A DNA stretch of 64,000 nt. Origin: Isoetes taiwanensis (lineage: Eukaryota > Streptophyta > Lycopodiopsida > Isoetales > Isoetaceae). The notes beneath the pieces are model-generated. The model searched no databases. It saw nothing but the letters and a program-made list of their open reading frames with translations, and was not told where the DNA came from. A program made the translations under genes and the position numbers. This document shows, one piece after another, positions 1 to 9,527 of this stretch (positions are counted from its first letter, which is position 1; each line of letters starts with the position of its first letter). The stretch lies in contig JAJEKV010000060.1 in the NCBI GenBank assembly GCA_021234155.1, positions 7,216,323-7,280,322 on the forward strand, in the 5' to 3' direction.

Positions 1-975
1 ATCTAGGCCCCTGTGTTTAGTAAATATTCTAATGAACATCACATCACATGTCATGGTCTTTGCATGTTGTTTTGGTAACTTGATGTCTATTGGATCCTCC
101 GGGGTCGGACTTTCAGGTTCGGTGTCCTGGGTAGTTCCGGCATTCTCATGTCATCTGTGTTCTTTGTATCTATGCTCTGTGACACCGGGCGTGGCCTTCT
201 CACGGGCGTAGCTTCCCGGTGAGGTTGTACGTCAACTCCTGTGACTCCATGGTAAGAGGTCCTCCAGCGCCAGACATGGGCTGCGAAGGGTATGCACATA
301 CGAGGTTCACCCCACCAACTGCGCCAACGGGGCTCGGAATATGAGCTGGCTGGTCATTTCTCTGCTAACAGGGCCTGCATGTAGGCTGGCTGAGCTTCCC
401 ATTGTCCCGGAGCTATGTTTCTGATGTTTTGTTATTTTGGCTATGTTCTTTGCTTTTGTCGCTCAGAGTTTGGTATTTCCTTGGATTATGTTGTCATTGT
501 CTAGTACTGTACTTACCTAGAATCTTTTGTTTGCTTGTGCTTATATCTTTGTATCCAAGATTTTAGAGTATTTCCATGCATGCAGAGACATCCAGGGATC
601 CCCACTTAGCCACGAGGGCTAACCCCAGTGAGTGCATGTGCAGTGAACAAGCAAGGCAGTGGTCGCGTGGATGGTAGCAATGTAGCTGAGGATCATGGTT
701 GTGATCTGGAGTTAAAAAGCTTTTGTTTAGCTTGCTTAGCAGTATTTATGTATATATATTGAGAGTATTGTGTATAGTACATCCTTTGAATTTGTATTCT
801 TGATGGACAGTGGTAGTTATATTGTATCTCAGTGAGGATGGATTTCTAGTAATGGTTTAAATTTCGATTGTGCAAAAGGAAGATTCAATTCTTCACCACC
901 ATTAGCAAGCTAGAATGTGCAAGTTTTGACAAGATCCCGAGTTGCCTAGAGGGTTAACTCGGCAGGCTCGTCACA
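1..975 (+). repeat. Possible right-hand part of a long LTR, cut by the window edge
   Basis: No credible ORF is present. The stretch has the GC-rich, non-coding texture of the chromovirus LTRs further on and ends at 966-975 in GCTCGTCACA, close to the GGAGCGTCACA that closes the LTRs of elements 1 and 3. No primer-binding site follows, so if this is an LTR it is a solo or 3' copy whose start lies outside the window. The assignment rests on the terminal motif and base composition only. Confidence 0.3.
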
Positions 976-1217
976 ATTTGTGTTATTTTAAATTGGCGTA
1001 GGCATCTAAGAATGCCAATTGCAAAGCATGTTGGTCTAGAATGTTGTGTAGTTTTTATTGGTTCCACAAAACGACCAACAATGTCCAACAAAGAACATGA
1101 ATCAGTTGAAAAAGATACCCGTAATTTAGACGTCATGTAAAACATCTGGTCTATTTTAGATTCTTTCATTTTAACAAAGCAACCCAAGGGAAGAAAACCT
1201 ATATATATCATGTGCAC
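976..1217 (-). pseudogene. Weak Ty1/copia pol-like remnant
   Basis: The minus strand is open and contains an LLDIVG motif, then HSRPTCFAIGIL, then RCLRQF. This spacing resembles the end of a copia reverse transcriptase (VG-x-L, then TRPD-x-x-FAVG, then an RF motif), with the TRPD aspartate replaced by Thr. There is no catalytic motif and no wider context. Treat it as a tentative fragment only. Confidence 0.22.
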
Positions 1218-1390
1218 TGAATTTGCAGTATGGTAAATCTCTGCTATGTTGATATTGTTGTGATTTTTCTATTTTCTGATGTGCATGTAGGATTACACAT
1301 TTGGCTCTATGTGTATTTTATTTTATTTTATGTGTTTTTTTTTATTGTATGGGTCCCATGACCTATTGGTCTCCGTGGACATTAAAAAAC

Positions 1391-1420
1391 TATTCTATTC
1401 TATTCTATTCTATTCTATTC
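1391..1420 (+). repeat. (TATTC)6 microsatellite
   Basis: Six perfect TATTC units follow an AT-rich stretch. The upstream text (CTGATGTGCATGT near 1277) resembles the 3' end of the LINE remnant at 6181-6489, which also closes in a pentanucleotide tail. This may therefore be the tail of a second non-LTR element, but no coding remnant supports that. Confidence 0.8.
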
Positions 1421-2037
1421 CCTAAATCTTTGAAATCGTTGGATGCTAAAAAGATATTTGCTTTGTCAATAATTTACTTGAAATACTCATGAAGTTATAG
1501 CTAGCTTTCCAAGTCTAAAGGAGTTGTATCTAAAAATCTAAGCCTTAGTACCAATAGTTTATCTGGGGCTATTCATTAAGTTGTGGCTTGCTTGTCAAAT
1601 CTGAAAGAGTTATCTCAAAATATTGTGAAAGGTGGTTAAAGAACATGTGCATGCATCATGAACAAACGCAACAAATGCGTGCTAATCACGAAAAGGATGC
1701 ATCTATTATGAACAAATGCACGTCCCAGCTCTATAGGTCTTTCTAGATGTTCATGACACGTGAATATGGCCTAATGTTCATGACATGCATATTGGAGCCT
1801 GTGGCACTTTCCCAATAAATCACTTGCCAGACAATTGCAACCTGGATGTAATGTATACAACATACACACGTTTCTACTTTTGCAATTTTATCCTAGTCTG
1901 TGTAGCTTACAAAACTTTTGCAATTTTGTCCTAGTCTGTGTTATCTTACATAAGAATTATTGCCATTTTATTTATCATGACATTATCTATTAACACATAT
2001 ACAATGCGCTCACACTGAGGTTATTAAAAAAAAAATT
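1421..2037. other. No gene recognised
   Basis: AT-rich intergenic sequence without a coding-like ORF, clear repeat or RNA gene on either strand. Confidence 0.6.
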
Positions 2038-2123
2038 GAAACCCTTCCAATTTTCAATGTGGAAACCCTTCCAAATTTCCCTGAAATCCGGAAGGGTTTC
2101 CAGTGAAGCACGGAAGGGTTTCC
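2038..2123. repeat. Palindromic foldback array, left copy
   Basis: Four copies of a 12-bp motif lie in 86 bp: AAACCCTTCC orientation at 2038-2048 and 2061-2072, then the reverse complement GGAAGGGTTTCC at 2090-2101 and 2112-2123. The array can fold on itself. The same motif forms larger arrays at 4733-4812 and 4940-5188, so the TMEM205-like pseudogene lies between related foldback arrays. Confidence 0.85.
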
Positions 2124-2693
2124 ACAAAAATATTATATTTTTGGATTTCCAAGACAACCACCGTTAATTGATGCTTGTAATTAAAATTCTACGGCTCTGA
2201 TTCAAGAGCCTTTTCAAGAAAAGTACCTTTTTTTGTGTTCTTTCTCTTACTCCGGCGGTTTTCCTTCCTTGCATGGAGATTGAGTCGGATTGAGGATTGA
2301 GGAACGCCAAATTTCCCTCGCGATCAAGAAAGCATCTGTAGGAAACACAGGGTCTGTAGGAAACACAGGGTCTGCTGAATCATTGGGAAAATTGCGACAG
2401 GTTTTATGTTCTTTTGCATCAAATATGAAGAAAAATTAGTTCTCAAATCCCGCTGTGAGCATTTCATTGTTAAAAAGAAGGATTGTCTTATGCAGATTTG
2501 AGTATCTTGATCCGTTTAACAAGTTTTATTTTAATTTTAATTAGAAACTCGGAAGCATTTCGTATTGGGCTGGAGCAGGAGCAGAGAAGAAGGACGAAAA
2601 CTGGTATATCGGTAAGAATCTACAATACGACACTATCATAAGTTAAAGCTTGAGTTTTTGTTAAGATTGCATCCGCAACTGCAGGGTACGCCA

Positions 2694-3800
2694 ATGACTT
2701 TAGGCCAATCTGGAGGGATTGCCCTAAAAGGAAGCCTGGCATATCTCCACTTTGTGCATCTCCTCAGTTTTGCAACAACATGGGGTACTTCGCTTTGGGT
2801 CACATTAATAGGCGGGATATTGATGTTCAGGTAAGGTTTTTTTCACGATTGTTGTTGAAGTTAAACTTCAAAAGCATGTACTTACTTTGCAAATCTCAGT
2901 TCAGGAAATTTATTGTCATTTGCTAACTGGATTTTGCTGTGACACCAGTATTAGAGTTTCTTCTTCCTGTTTTTAGAATGCATTTTCTGGTACGTATCTG
3001 ATTCATGCAATATCTGATTAAAAGGTTCATTTATCAAAATGCACAATATTGAGAAGGCATTTACAAATTATGTGAATGACAAGCGGTATACTTGAATGCT
3101 CCATGGAGGTGATCTGAGATACTGCAAGGCTTGTATTATAAGGTTTAAGTCTTGGTACAGAACAATATTGTGTATTAGGTGCTCTGGAGACTAAAACCCC
3201 TTTGCATAAATCATATCAAGCTCTTACGTAGTAGGTTATTTTTCAAATAAATTCACTTATCTTCTGGAATGTTTTTTATAGTTAAGCATATGCTTTATGT
3301 GGACCTGATTTCCATGTTGATATGCAGGAATTTGCCGAGACATCAATTTGGTAATCTGTAATCCAAGCTATTTCTAGTTTATTTCAGGTTGCAAGCCATG
3401 TGTGCTGCAATATGTGTTGCAGCCTTTTCCACCTTGCATCCATGGAGCTCGTCTTCATCGGCTGATAAAACTCAAATTTTATCTCTGTCATGTTCTTTAA
3501 TTGCAACAATGCTCAACCTTGTTATTTTTGAGCCCCTTACGATTAAAGTAACAAAGTCTTCCATTTGCGAATGTTATTGCTTTCACCATTTCTTGCAGGT
3601 AATGAAACAAAGGCATAAAAATGAGAGGGGTGAATCAATTGGCAATGAGATTGGTTCAGGTAAGAATCAGGAGGTGGCCAAACGTAATCCAGAGTTAGCA
3701 AAGATTAACAAAACGTTTTGGCATGGTTCATGGTCTTTCTTATCAAACCTTTTGTCTATTGGGGGATTTGCGATCCACTCCTGGTACCTGGCTTGCAGGT
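2694..3800 (+). pseudogene. TMEM205-like / DUF4149 membrane protein, pseudogene
   Basis: The product would be a small multi-pass membrane protein of the TMEM205/DUF4149 type. Exon 1 (2694-2830, ATG at 2694) encodes a YLHFVHLLSFATTWGTSLWV membrane segment and ends at a good GT donor. Exon 2 starts at 3328 after an AG acceptor and restores frame into NLPRHQFGNL. A TAA at 3359-3361 replaces the Gln expected in the family's NLQSK motif. The frame then continues through FEPLT (3531-3541) to GNEIG and HSWYLA. An in-frame 51-nt stretch (3548-3598) with GT-AG ends looks like a retained intron. Around 3714 a +1 shift and its correction scramble the family's FGMVHGLS motif. The frame stays open to 4030 with unrelated sequence. 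It lies between foldback arrays and may have been captured by a DNA transposon, or may simply be a decayed host copy. Confidence 0.75.
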
Positions 3801-4732
3801 TATTTTGTAACATGGAACCATGGGACAAAGAGAATAAAAAAATGGCTTATAATGATTTAGTTGTTCTAAGTCTTATCTGGATTTACATTGAATATTTTCT
3901 CTTGGCTTCTTATTTCTGCATCTCTGAATTAAGGTCAATGAAGAAAGGCACTTCACGAGTGTTAATGAAGAAAGGACAGTTCCAAGAGAAATGCCATATA
4001 CAAATTAAGCATATGCAACTCGATAAGTAATACAAATGAAACTTGTACTGGAATTGGTGTTCTAAATGCCTTGTTAAAATCACCTATGGCGTTTTTTTGC
4101 ATCTTTGCTTGATGGCCATCAAATTGTGGAAGATTTCTTAGAATCTTTCAAATCAAAGGCCACCGACTATTAAAATAAAATTCCTGCTCGAACCATTGGT
4201 GCCAAATATACTTTGCTGTATTTGTTCAACACAACTTTGAATGACTTTGAATATTGAGAGACAATCTCCCAAAAGTGTTGGCATGCTTTGAGTCTAAAGT
4301 TTAACTTAGCTTTTGTATCATACAAGTCACGAGATAGAATCATGCCATGATGTTTATTTTCTTGTGTAGCCGTAAAGATCTTTGTACTGGTTTCATCAAT
4401 AGAAGTACATCATACCGTTTTCTTCCTTAAATGTGCTCCACAAATGCACTAATGTATATATATCCTCTTAGGGCAGGCAAATGGTAGCCGATCATACTCC
4501 ACATTTGGTCTTGCATTGTCTTCATCTTGTAAATCCTCAAAACTTGTAGCATTGTCAATATTTTCAAAAGCAAAATCACTTACAGTTTCGTCCGAATCAT
4601 ATAGTGATGAATCGGTAGAAGCATCCTCCTCGCATTGTTCAAATGCGTCAAGCTCCGGATCCATAAGGAGATGCAATGGCGGAGAGCAAAGCGCAAGAAG
4701 AGCATGCGCCCTTAGAATTTTTTTATCAAACG
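3801..4732. other. No gene recognised; one acidic minus-strand ORF
   Basis: The plus-strand frame of the pseudogene ends at 4030 without recognisable content. On the minus strand at 4449-4676 a 75-codon ORF is rich in Asp/Glu/Ser (DPELDAFEQCEEDAS) and starts next to the foldback array at 4733. It could be the first exon of a transposase-type gene belonging to that array, but no family motif is visible. Confidence 0.35.
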
Positions 4733-4812
4733 TGGAAACCCTTCCTATTTTCCCCCATTTGTGGAAACCCTTCCTATTTTCCCATGGCTTTGGAAAATAG
4801 GAAGGGTTTCCA
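4733..4812. repeat. Palindromic foldback array, middle copy
   Basis: Two direct copies of GGAAACCCTTCCTATTTTC are followed by one inverted copy, which together can form a hairpin. Open reading frames across it on both strands (MET-LPIF / GRVSM patterns) are artefacts of the repeat. Confidence 0.85.
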
Positions 4813-4939
4813 TTTGAATTAAAATTTGAATTCTCGGGTGTCGTGCATATTTATGAGCGTGCACCATTAATGGGCCGCATGCGCCTTGAAATGCGTGGTC
4901 CATAAATGTACGTGTCAATATTAAAAATATTAAAAAAAA

Positions 4940-5188
4940 TGGAAACCCTTCCCATTTTCCTTGGAAACCCTTCCGATTTTCAAATGGGAAACCCTTCCAA
5001 TTTTCCATGGAAACCCTTCCTATTTTCCATGTTTGGAAAATAGGAAGGGTTTCCATGAAAATAGGAAGGGTTTCCATGGAAACCTTCCTGGTTTTAATGA
5101 AAGCCGGAAGGGTTTCCATGGAAAATAGGAAGGGTTTCCATGGAAAATTGGAAGGGTTTCCATGGAGATTTGGAAGGGTTTCCATGGG
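4940..5188. repeat. Palindromic foldback array, right copy
   Basis: About ten copies of a GGAAACCCTTCC-cored unit of roughly 19-25 bp: four direct copies at 4940-5035, then a run of inverted copies to 5188. Direct units on the left and inverted units on the right make one large imperfect palindrome. It resembles the subterminal or terminal arrays of foldback or hAT/CACTA-type DNA transposons. No TIR plus target duplication could be fixed. Confidence 0.85.
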
Positions 5189-5774
5189 AGGCCAACCCAA
5201 ATCGGGCGTACTTAGAACCATCGTATACAATGTGTCTATTCAAGTGGCAAAGGGTATTATCTATCAACACGGGTGTCTATATAAGTGGCAACGGGTACAG
5301 CAAGACAACAATCAAGCAAATACCAATCAGTTTATCCATAATGGTCTCATTCTAACCATAGGATTGGTATATTGGAAATGGAAAGAAAAGCATCTAGATC
5401 TCTAAAGCATTAGCTATTTGAGATTTGAGCTTTTAACTTTATTAAAGGCTTCAATAGATTTCTGGAGCTTGATTGACGTACAATTGCAATTTGCAATGGA
5501 CATTGCTATGACAATTATAAATAATGAATTTGTTGTTGGATAAAATAGTCGATTCAGTACAATTTGTAGGACATGAAAGTATTGAATAGAAAATATTATT
5601 CTTTGTGACGGAGTAGAAGAGAGCATCTAAGAAATATGGCCTTTATGCCAACCTATACTGGTTCTGTACAGTCTGTAGGACCTTAAGGAATTGAGTAGAA
5701 AATATTGTTCTTCGCAAAGGAAGGGACAAAAGGTTCAGTATTTGCATCTAAATATTAATATTTTTAGCTTGAAC
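5189..5774. other. Non-coding, with one imperfect 50-bp repeat pair
   Basis: No gene is seen. The segment at about 5552-5603 (GTAGGACATGAAAGTATTGA core) is repeated imperfectly at about 5665-5716 (GTAGGACCTTAAGGAATTGA core), both followed by GTAGAAAATATT-like or ATAGAAAATATT-like text and a TTCTT run. Confidence 0.5.
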
Positions 5775-5935
5775 AATCTAAATGCCAATTGCACATAGTT
5801 CAAAATCAATGGGGACATCCTTGCCCTAAAGGTCTGAACCGAGACTCTGTTCTGCCATTAGTGTTTACAGAGCAACTTGTCAATTAGGAATAACCATAGG
5901 AATAATTAAAATAAAGAAGTAAATGATTAGATTTT
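5775..5935 (+). repeat. Dispersed repeat, copy A (empty-site copy)
   Basis: About 155 bp from CTAAATGCCAATTGCACATAG to AAGAAGTAAATGATTAG are repeated with a few substitutions at 9174-9330. In that second copy the sequence begins exactly at the outer edge of the 3' LTR of the copia-type element. Copy A is therefore a paralogous version of the target before insertion. Confidence 0.85.
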
Positions 5936-6180
5936 TAGACCTTTGTATGCATAAAAGCATATCAGAACACAACCATCTGGAAGACCACGTGTAGCAGGGA
6001 CATCTGCAACCACATGTAGCAGGGACATCTGCAAGACAGAAATACATGCAATAAGATAAACCTAGGACTTGGCATTTATCACTCAATGCATGCAAAGCAC
6101 ATGGAACTGTATAACAGCTTAATATACCCTCGGATACTTGGAATAAGTTGCGGAGCCAAGCATTTCATTTAGCATCAGGA

Positions 6181-6324
6181 TGGTTGTTGTGGTCCATCTG
6201 GAAGCGCAGAAGATTGTGTGTCTTTCAGGGTTTGGATATTCCTCCTGCAGTTGTCCTCCAGGACGCACAAGCTAGAATTGCTAAGGCCTACCATTGCTCT
6301 TCACTTGCTCCTGCCAAGCGATAG
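6181..6324 (+). pseudogene. LINE (non-LTR retrotransposon) C-terminal remnant
   Basis: The translation reads LLWSIWKRRRLCVFQG and ends in AKR followed by a stop at 6322. This matches the C-terminal tail of plant L1-type LINE polyproteins, where a W-x-IWK-x-RN-x-x-VF motif follows the zinc-binding region downstream of reverse transcriptase. Only about 47 codons remain, so this is a severely 5'-truncated copy. Sequence, position before a 3' UTR and tail are consistent with target-primed insertion. Confidence 0.6.
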
Positions 6325-6489
6325 TTGATATTTGAGTGTGTTGTCTTATGCATAGGCTGGTGGTTCTACTCAGTGGATCATGATTATCCTCTGAGATTTT
6401 ATTCCTGATGTGCATGTGTATTTGGCTTTTGGCTTGGAGTTCCAATAAAGTTTGACGTCCTTCAAAATAAAATAAAATAAAATAAAATA
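6325..6489 (+). repeat. LINE 3' UTR and (AAAAT)n tail
   Basis: A short non-coding stretch with AATAAAG at about 6444 ends in five AAAAT units (6464-6489), the tail expected of a target-primed non-LTR insertion. It directly follows the LINE C-terminal remnant in the same orientation. Confidence 0.6.
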
Positions 6490-6849
6490 CCCCCTATATT
6501 AAAGCTTTTTCAAATTTTATAATAAGAAAATAACTAACAAAACAGCTTACATTCTGTTCTCCAAGTGCCTTTCATCTTCCCAGCGGTCCTGCTTGCTCAA
6601 AGAAAGTTATATTTGCCCAGATATATTTTAAGGAAGATGAGTATTGCTCGTGGCATGCTGCCATCTTTTCCTGCCTTCTCTATTCTGCAATTTGTACCTC
6701 AATCGAACACATGGAGGCAAACAATGCAAGAAGAATGAAGTAAAGGTCTTGTGTGAGCTAGGGTCTGTGTGAGCTGACGGCAGTGGTTTGTTGGTAATAA
6801 CCTGCGATCGAAAAAAGGGAAAACGTTATGTGAGCTTGAATGATCTAAT
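6490..6849. other. No gene recognised
   Basis: Non-coding flank of the copia-type element. Its last bases (AGCTTGAATGATCTAAT) match AGCTTGAACAATCTAAA just before copy A at 5775, which places the insertion point inside a repeat. Confidence 0.6.
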
Positions 6850-7166
6850 TGTCGAGATATATGATATCGAGATCACCATCTTGCTGCTAGACGTGATATA
6901 TCAGCACTTACAGCACTTACATCACTCAGCACATAAAGCACCTTATCAGCATTGAGCACCGACCTAACTAAGTAACGGCTGTTATTAGTGGGCGGTGGTT
7001 GAACGGCTAATACTATTCTTAGTATCACCGTTTTGTTTATATCATTGTACTTCTGTATTGATATACAACATTGAATACAATTCTAATTTGCCTTTGTTTT
7101 GGGAGCTTGCGCTCTCGGAAATCGGCGTGCATCCTCTTCTCTCCCTTTCTTGGTGCAACCTTGACA
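6850..7166 (+). repeat. 5' LTR of the copia-type element
   Basis: 317 bp from TGTCGAGATATATG to CCTTGACA, with TG/CA ends. It contains a run of CAGCACTTACA-like words that also occurs inside the ORF near 8230-8275. Relative to the 3' LTR it has an extra GTTTTGTTTATATC. Confidence 0.9.
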
Positions 7167-7178
7167 TGGTATCAGAGC
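7167..7178 (+). promoter_or_regulatory. Primer-binding site (initiator tRNA-Met type)
   Basis: TGGTATCAGAGC directly abuts the 5' LTR. This is the common plant primer site complementary to the 3' end of initiator tRNA-Met, used to start minus-strand DNA synthesis. Confidence 0.9.
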
Positions 7179-7216
7179 ACTAGGTGTGCTGAGATTGATT
7201 CAAGATCAACACAGCA

Positions 7217-8788
7217 ATGGAGAAGGATGCAAGCTACAACCAGATTACCTTCCCTGGCGGTCATGCGATTCAAATCTTTGACGGCACAGGTTTCCAGCAA
7301 TGGAAAAGCGGAATGATCTTCATTCTCAAGGATGAAGGAATTTGGGGAATTGTTAATGGCCAAGAACCTGCACCGGATGCCAAGAATATTGCTGATTTGC
7401 ATGCTTGGCAGCGCCGAGATGACAAGGCAATGGCATATATTGGGCTCTCTTTAGCTGACTCTATCCTTGATGAGTTCCAGCAAGAGAATAGCCACGATTT
7501 GTGGCATGCTCTCATTGAGAAGCATGACCAAAAGACCCATATGATTGGGCATTTACATGCTGAAGCGGCGAATATGCGCTGGAAAGAGATCGAGAGTCTT
7601 GACCAAGACCGCATGAAGCACGCCTTCCAGCAGATTGAAGCTTTTGGAAAAGAGCATCAGATCTCACAATCGATGCAACTATTTTTCTTCCTCAGGTCAC
7701 TACCTAATCCATTTTATTCTTTGTGCAGCAGCTTCATGCAAGACAAAGTTATGGGCTTCCATCAAGCGATCACTTCTATTAAGGAGGATATCATGATGAG
7801 GCAGGATGCAGGTAAAGATGATCATGCCACTCTCTTTGCAGCAGGGCATTCAAAGACTCAATCTATCCTAAATGGGGATGAGCACGATGAGGAGGAGAAG
7901 CACATTGGTAGTAGATTATCTCTTCCTATTAAGAATGAAGTAGTGGATTTAGATCCTTCTACTTTCTGGATATCAGACGATGCAGTAGCACCCAATAAAT
8001 GGATGCCAATTTCTGATATTCCAGCACCTTCCAAGCAAAGATTAATAGATACCTCAGCCATTGAGCTAGGATATCTTGATGTGGCCTTCCTCTTCCCATT
8101 TTCAGGCAATGTAGCAACACTTCATCAAGTGGCATTCATTTCTGATACTTTGGCGGCGTTTATGCAAGGAGGCACTCAGGTTCTAACACCTGATCAACTG
8201 ATTTTTCTGTTCGGATTACAGAAAATTCCAGCACTTACAGCACTTCCAACACTTTCAGCACCTGCAGTGCTTACAGCACCCCTGTTTTCTAATCACGGCG
8301 CAGATCTTGACACATCCGATCTAGGAGGAGATCTTGACCCATCTGATCCAGGAGATGATTTTAATCATCCTGATCAAGGAGGAGTTGAATATGCATCATA
8401 TATGATCATGATTTCAAAGCAAGGAGGAGTAGTTGACTCTTTACTTCTAGCAACACTTGATCAAGGTCAAGCGAAGGTACTAAGGTTTGATTTTCATGGA
8501 GAATTTCGACCTAGCATTGTTGGAGTAGCTGCCTTTATGGTTGTTGAATCCATAAGTCTTAACGAAGTAATCATATCTGATGCTTCTATTGCCTATATCG
8601 AGGCTATGCATGGAAATAATTTTCATGTTCCTCTTGGCAAAACAATTATGGATATCAAAGACAAACCCTATCGACTTATTGTTCCTGATACAGTGGTTGA
8701 TCAGCAGGTCTATTTACCTACCAGAGAGAATAGAGCTGATCTCTTCATGCGAACTTGGTTTGCGAGCCTTTCAGATGAACCTGATTAA
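7217..8788 (+). CDS. Gag-like protein of the TR-GAG element
   Basis: 523 codons, uninterrupted. Residues 1 to about 210 are a copia-type Gag (UBN2/DUF4219-like): GTGFQQWKSGM, IWGIVNG, then an AW-x-x-x-DDKAMAYI segment and a helical NSHDLWHALIEKH region. No CCHC zinc knuckle is visible. The middle has an Ala/Leu/Pro-rich repeat and Asp/Gly-rich repeats (GGDLDPSDPGDD). The last 30 residues, ending ENRADLFMRTW, resemble the extreme C-terminus of copia RNase H, where an ADIFTK motif closes Pol. This suggests the element arose by internal deletion joining gag to the end of pol. The start is the first ATG after the primer site. An intact frame in such a copy implies recent activity or selection on Gag. 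Confidence 0.8.
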   Translation: MEKDASYNQITFPGGHAIQIFDGTGFQQWKSGMIFILKDEGIWGIVNGQEPAPDAKNIADLHAWQRRDDKAMAYIGLSLADSILDEFQQENSHDLWHALIEKHDQKTHMIGHLHAEAANMRWKEIESLDQDRMKHAFQQIEAFGKEHQISQSMQLFFFLRSLPNPFYSLCSSFMQDKVMGFHQAITSIKEDIMMRQDAGKDDHATLFAAGHSKTQSILNGDEHDEEEKHIGSRLSLPIKNEVVDLDPSTFWISDDAVAPNKWMPISDIPAPSKQRLIDTSAIELGYLDVAFLFPFSGNVATLHQVAFISDTLAAFMQGGTQVLTPDQLIFLFGLQKIPALTALPTLSAPAVLTAPLFSNHGADLDTSDLGGDLDPSDPGDDFNHPDQGGVEYASYMIMISKQGGVVDSLLLATLDQGQAKVLRFDFHGEFRPSIVGVAAFMVVESISLNEVIISDASIAYIEAMHGNNFHVPLGKTIMDIKDKPYRLIVPDTVVDQQVYLPTRENRADLFMRTWFASLSDEPD

Positions 8789-8860
8789 GTGAGCCTTGAC
8801 CAAGATTCAGATCTTATCTCCAGGAGGAGGAGGCTGAGCATGGAGATGGCGATCTCTCAT

Positions 8861-9173
8861 CAAGGAGGAGTATCGAGATATATGATATCGAGATCACCAT
8901 CTTGCTGCTAGACGTGATATATCAGCACTTACATCACTTACATCACTCAGCACATAAAGCACCTTATCAGCATTGAGCACCGACCTAACTAAGTAACGGC
9001 TGTTATTAGTGGGCGGTGGTTGAACGGCTAATACTATTCTTAGTATCACCATTGTACTTCTGTATTGATATACAACATTGAATACAATTCTAATTTGCCT
9101 TTGTTTTGGGAGCTTGCGCTCTCGGAAATCGGCGTGCATCCTCTTCTCTCCCTTTCTTGGTGCAACCTTGACA
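8861..9173 (+). repeat. Polypurine tract and 3' LTR of the copia-type element
   Basis: CAAGGAGGAG at 8861-8870 is the plus-strand primer. The LTR follows at 8871-9173 (303 bp), its first dinucleotide mutated from TG to TA, ending in TTGACA. Confidence 0.85.
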
Positions 9174-9330
9174 CTAAATGCCAATGGCACATAGTTCAAA
9201 ATCAATGCGGACATCCTTGTCTTAAAGGTGTGAATTGAGTCTCTGTTCTTGCCATGAGTGTTTACAGAGCAACTTGTCAATTAAGAATAACTATAGAAAC
9301 AATTAAAATAAAGAAGTAAATAATTAGGTT
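9174..9330 (+). repeat. Dispersed repeat, copy B (occupied copy)
   Basis: Copy of 5775-5935 that starts at the element boundary; the other half of the interrupted repeat lies upstream of 6850. The remaining sequence to 9527 is non-coding. Confidence 0.8.
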
Positions 9331-9527
9331 ACAAATGTAAGAAAGGAGAATGAAAACTGCATTCCACCAAATGAAAACTGCAACTCTTATTTTCAAATGC
9401 AATATGGTATTCAATCCCCAAAAAGAAAACACGCACAATAGAAGCTTCATAAGCAGGAAAGGAAGTTTGCTATTCATACCTTACAGATATAGCAAATGAG
9501 AAGAGGTTTGCAACCAAATTATCCTCT

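Larger units (their letters stand above)
6850..9173 (+). mobile_element. Non-autonomous Ty1/copia LTR-gag-LTR element (TR-GAG type)
   Basis: Two LTRs (6850-7166, 8871-9173) flank a primer-binding site, one long ORF and a polypurine tract. The flanks give a near-perfect 5-bp target duplication, CTAAT at 6845-6849 and CTAAA at 9174-9178. The LTRs differ by two substitutions and one 14-bp indel, so the insertion is young. No integrase, reverse transcriptase or RNase H core is encoded, so it would have to be mobilised by an autonomous copia relative. The layout matches the class called TR-GAG. Confidence 0.88.

Noticed and set aside
2038-5188. CRISPR-like array
   Set aside because: The repeats are palindromic, irregularly spaced, in both orientations, and the genome is eukaryotic.
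4745-5405. ORFs with repeated METLPIF / GRVSM motifs
   Set aside because: They translate the GGAAACCCTTCC foldback arrays; no protein family is implied.
7858-8109. Minus-strand ORF inside the TR-GAG element
   Set aside because: It overlaps the intact 523-codon Gag frame and has no motif of its own.
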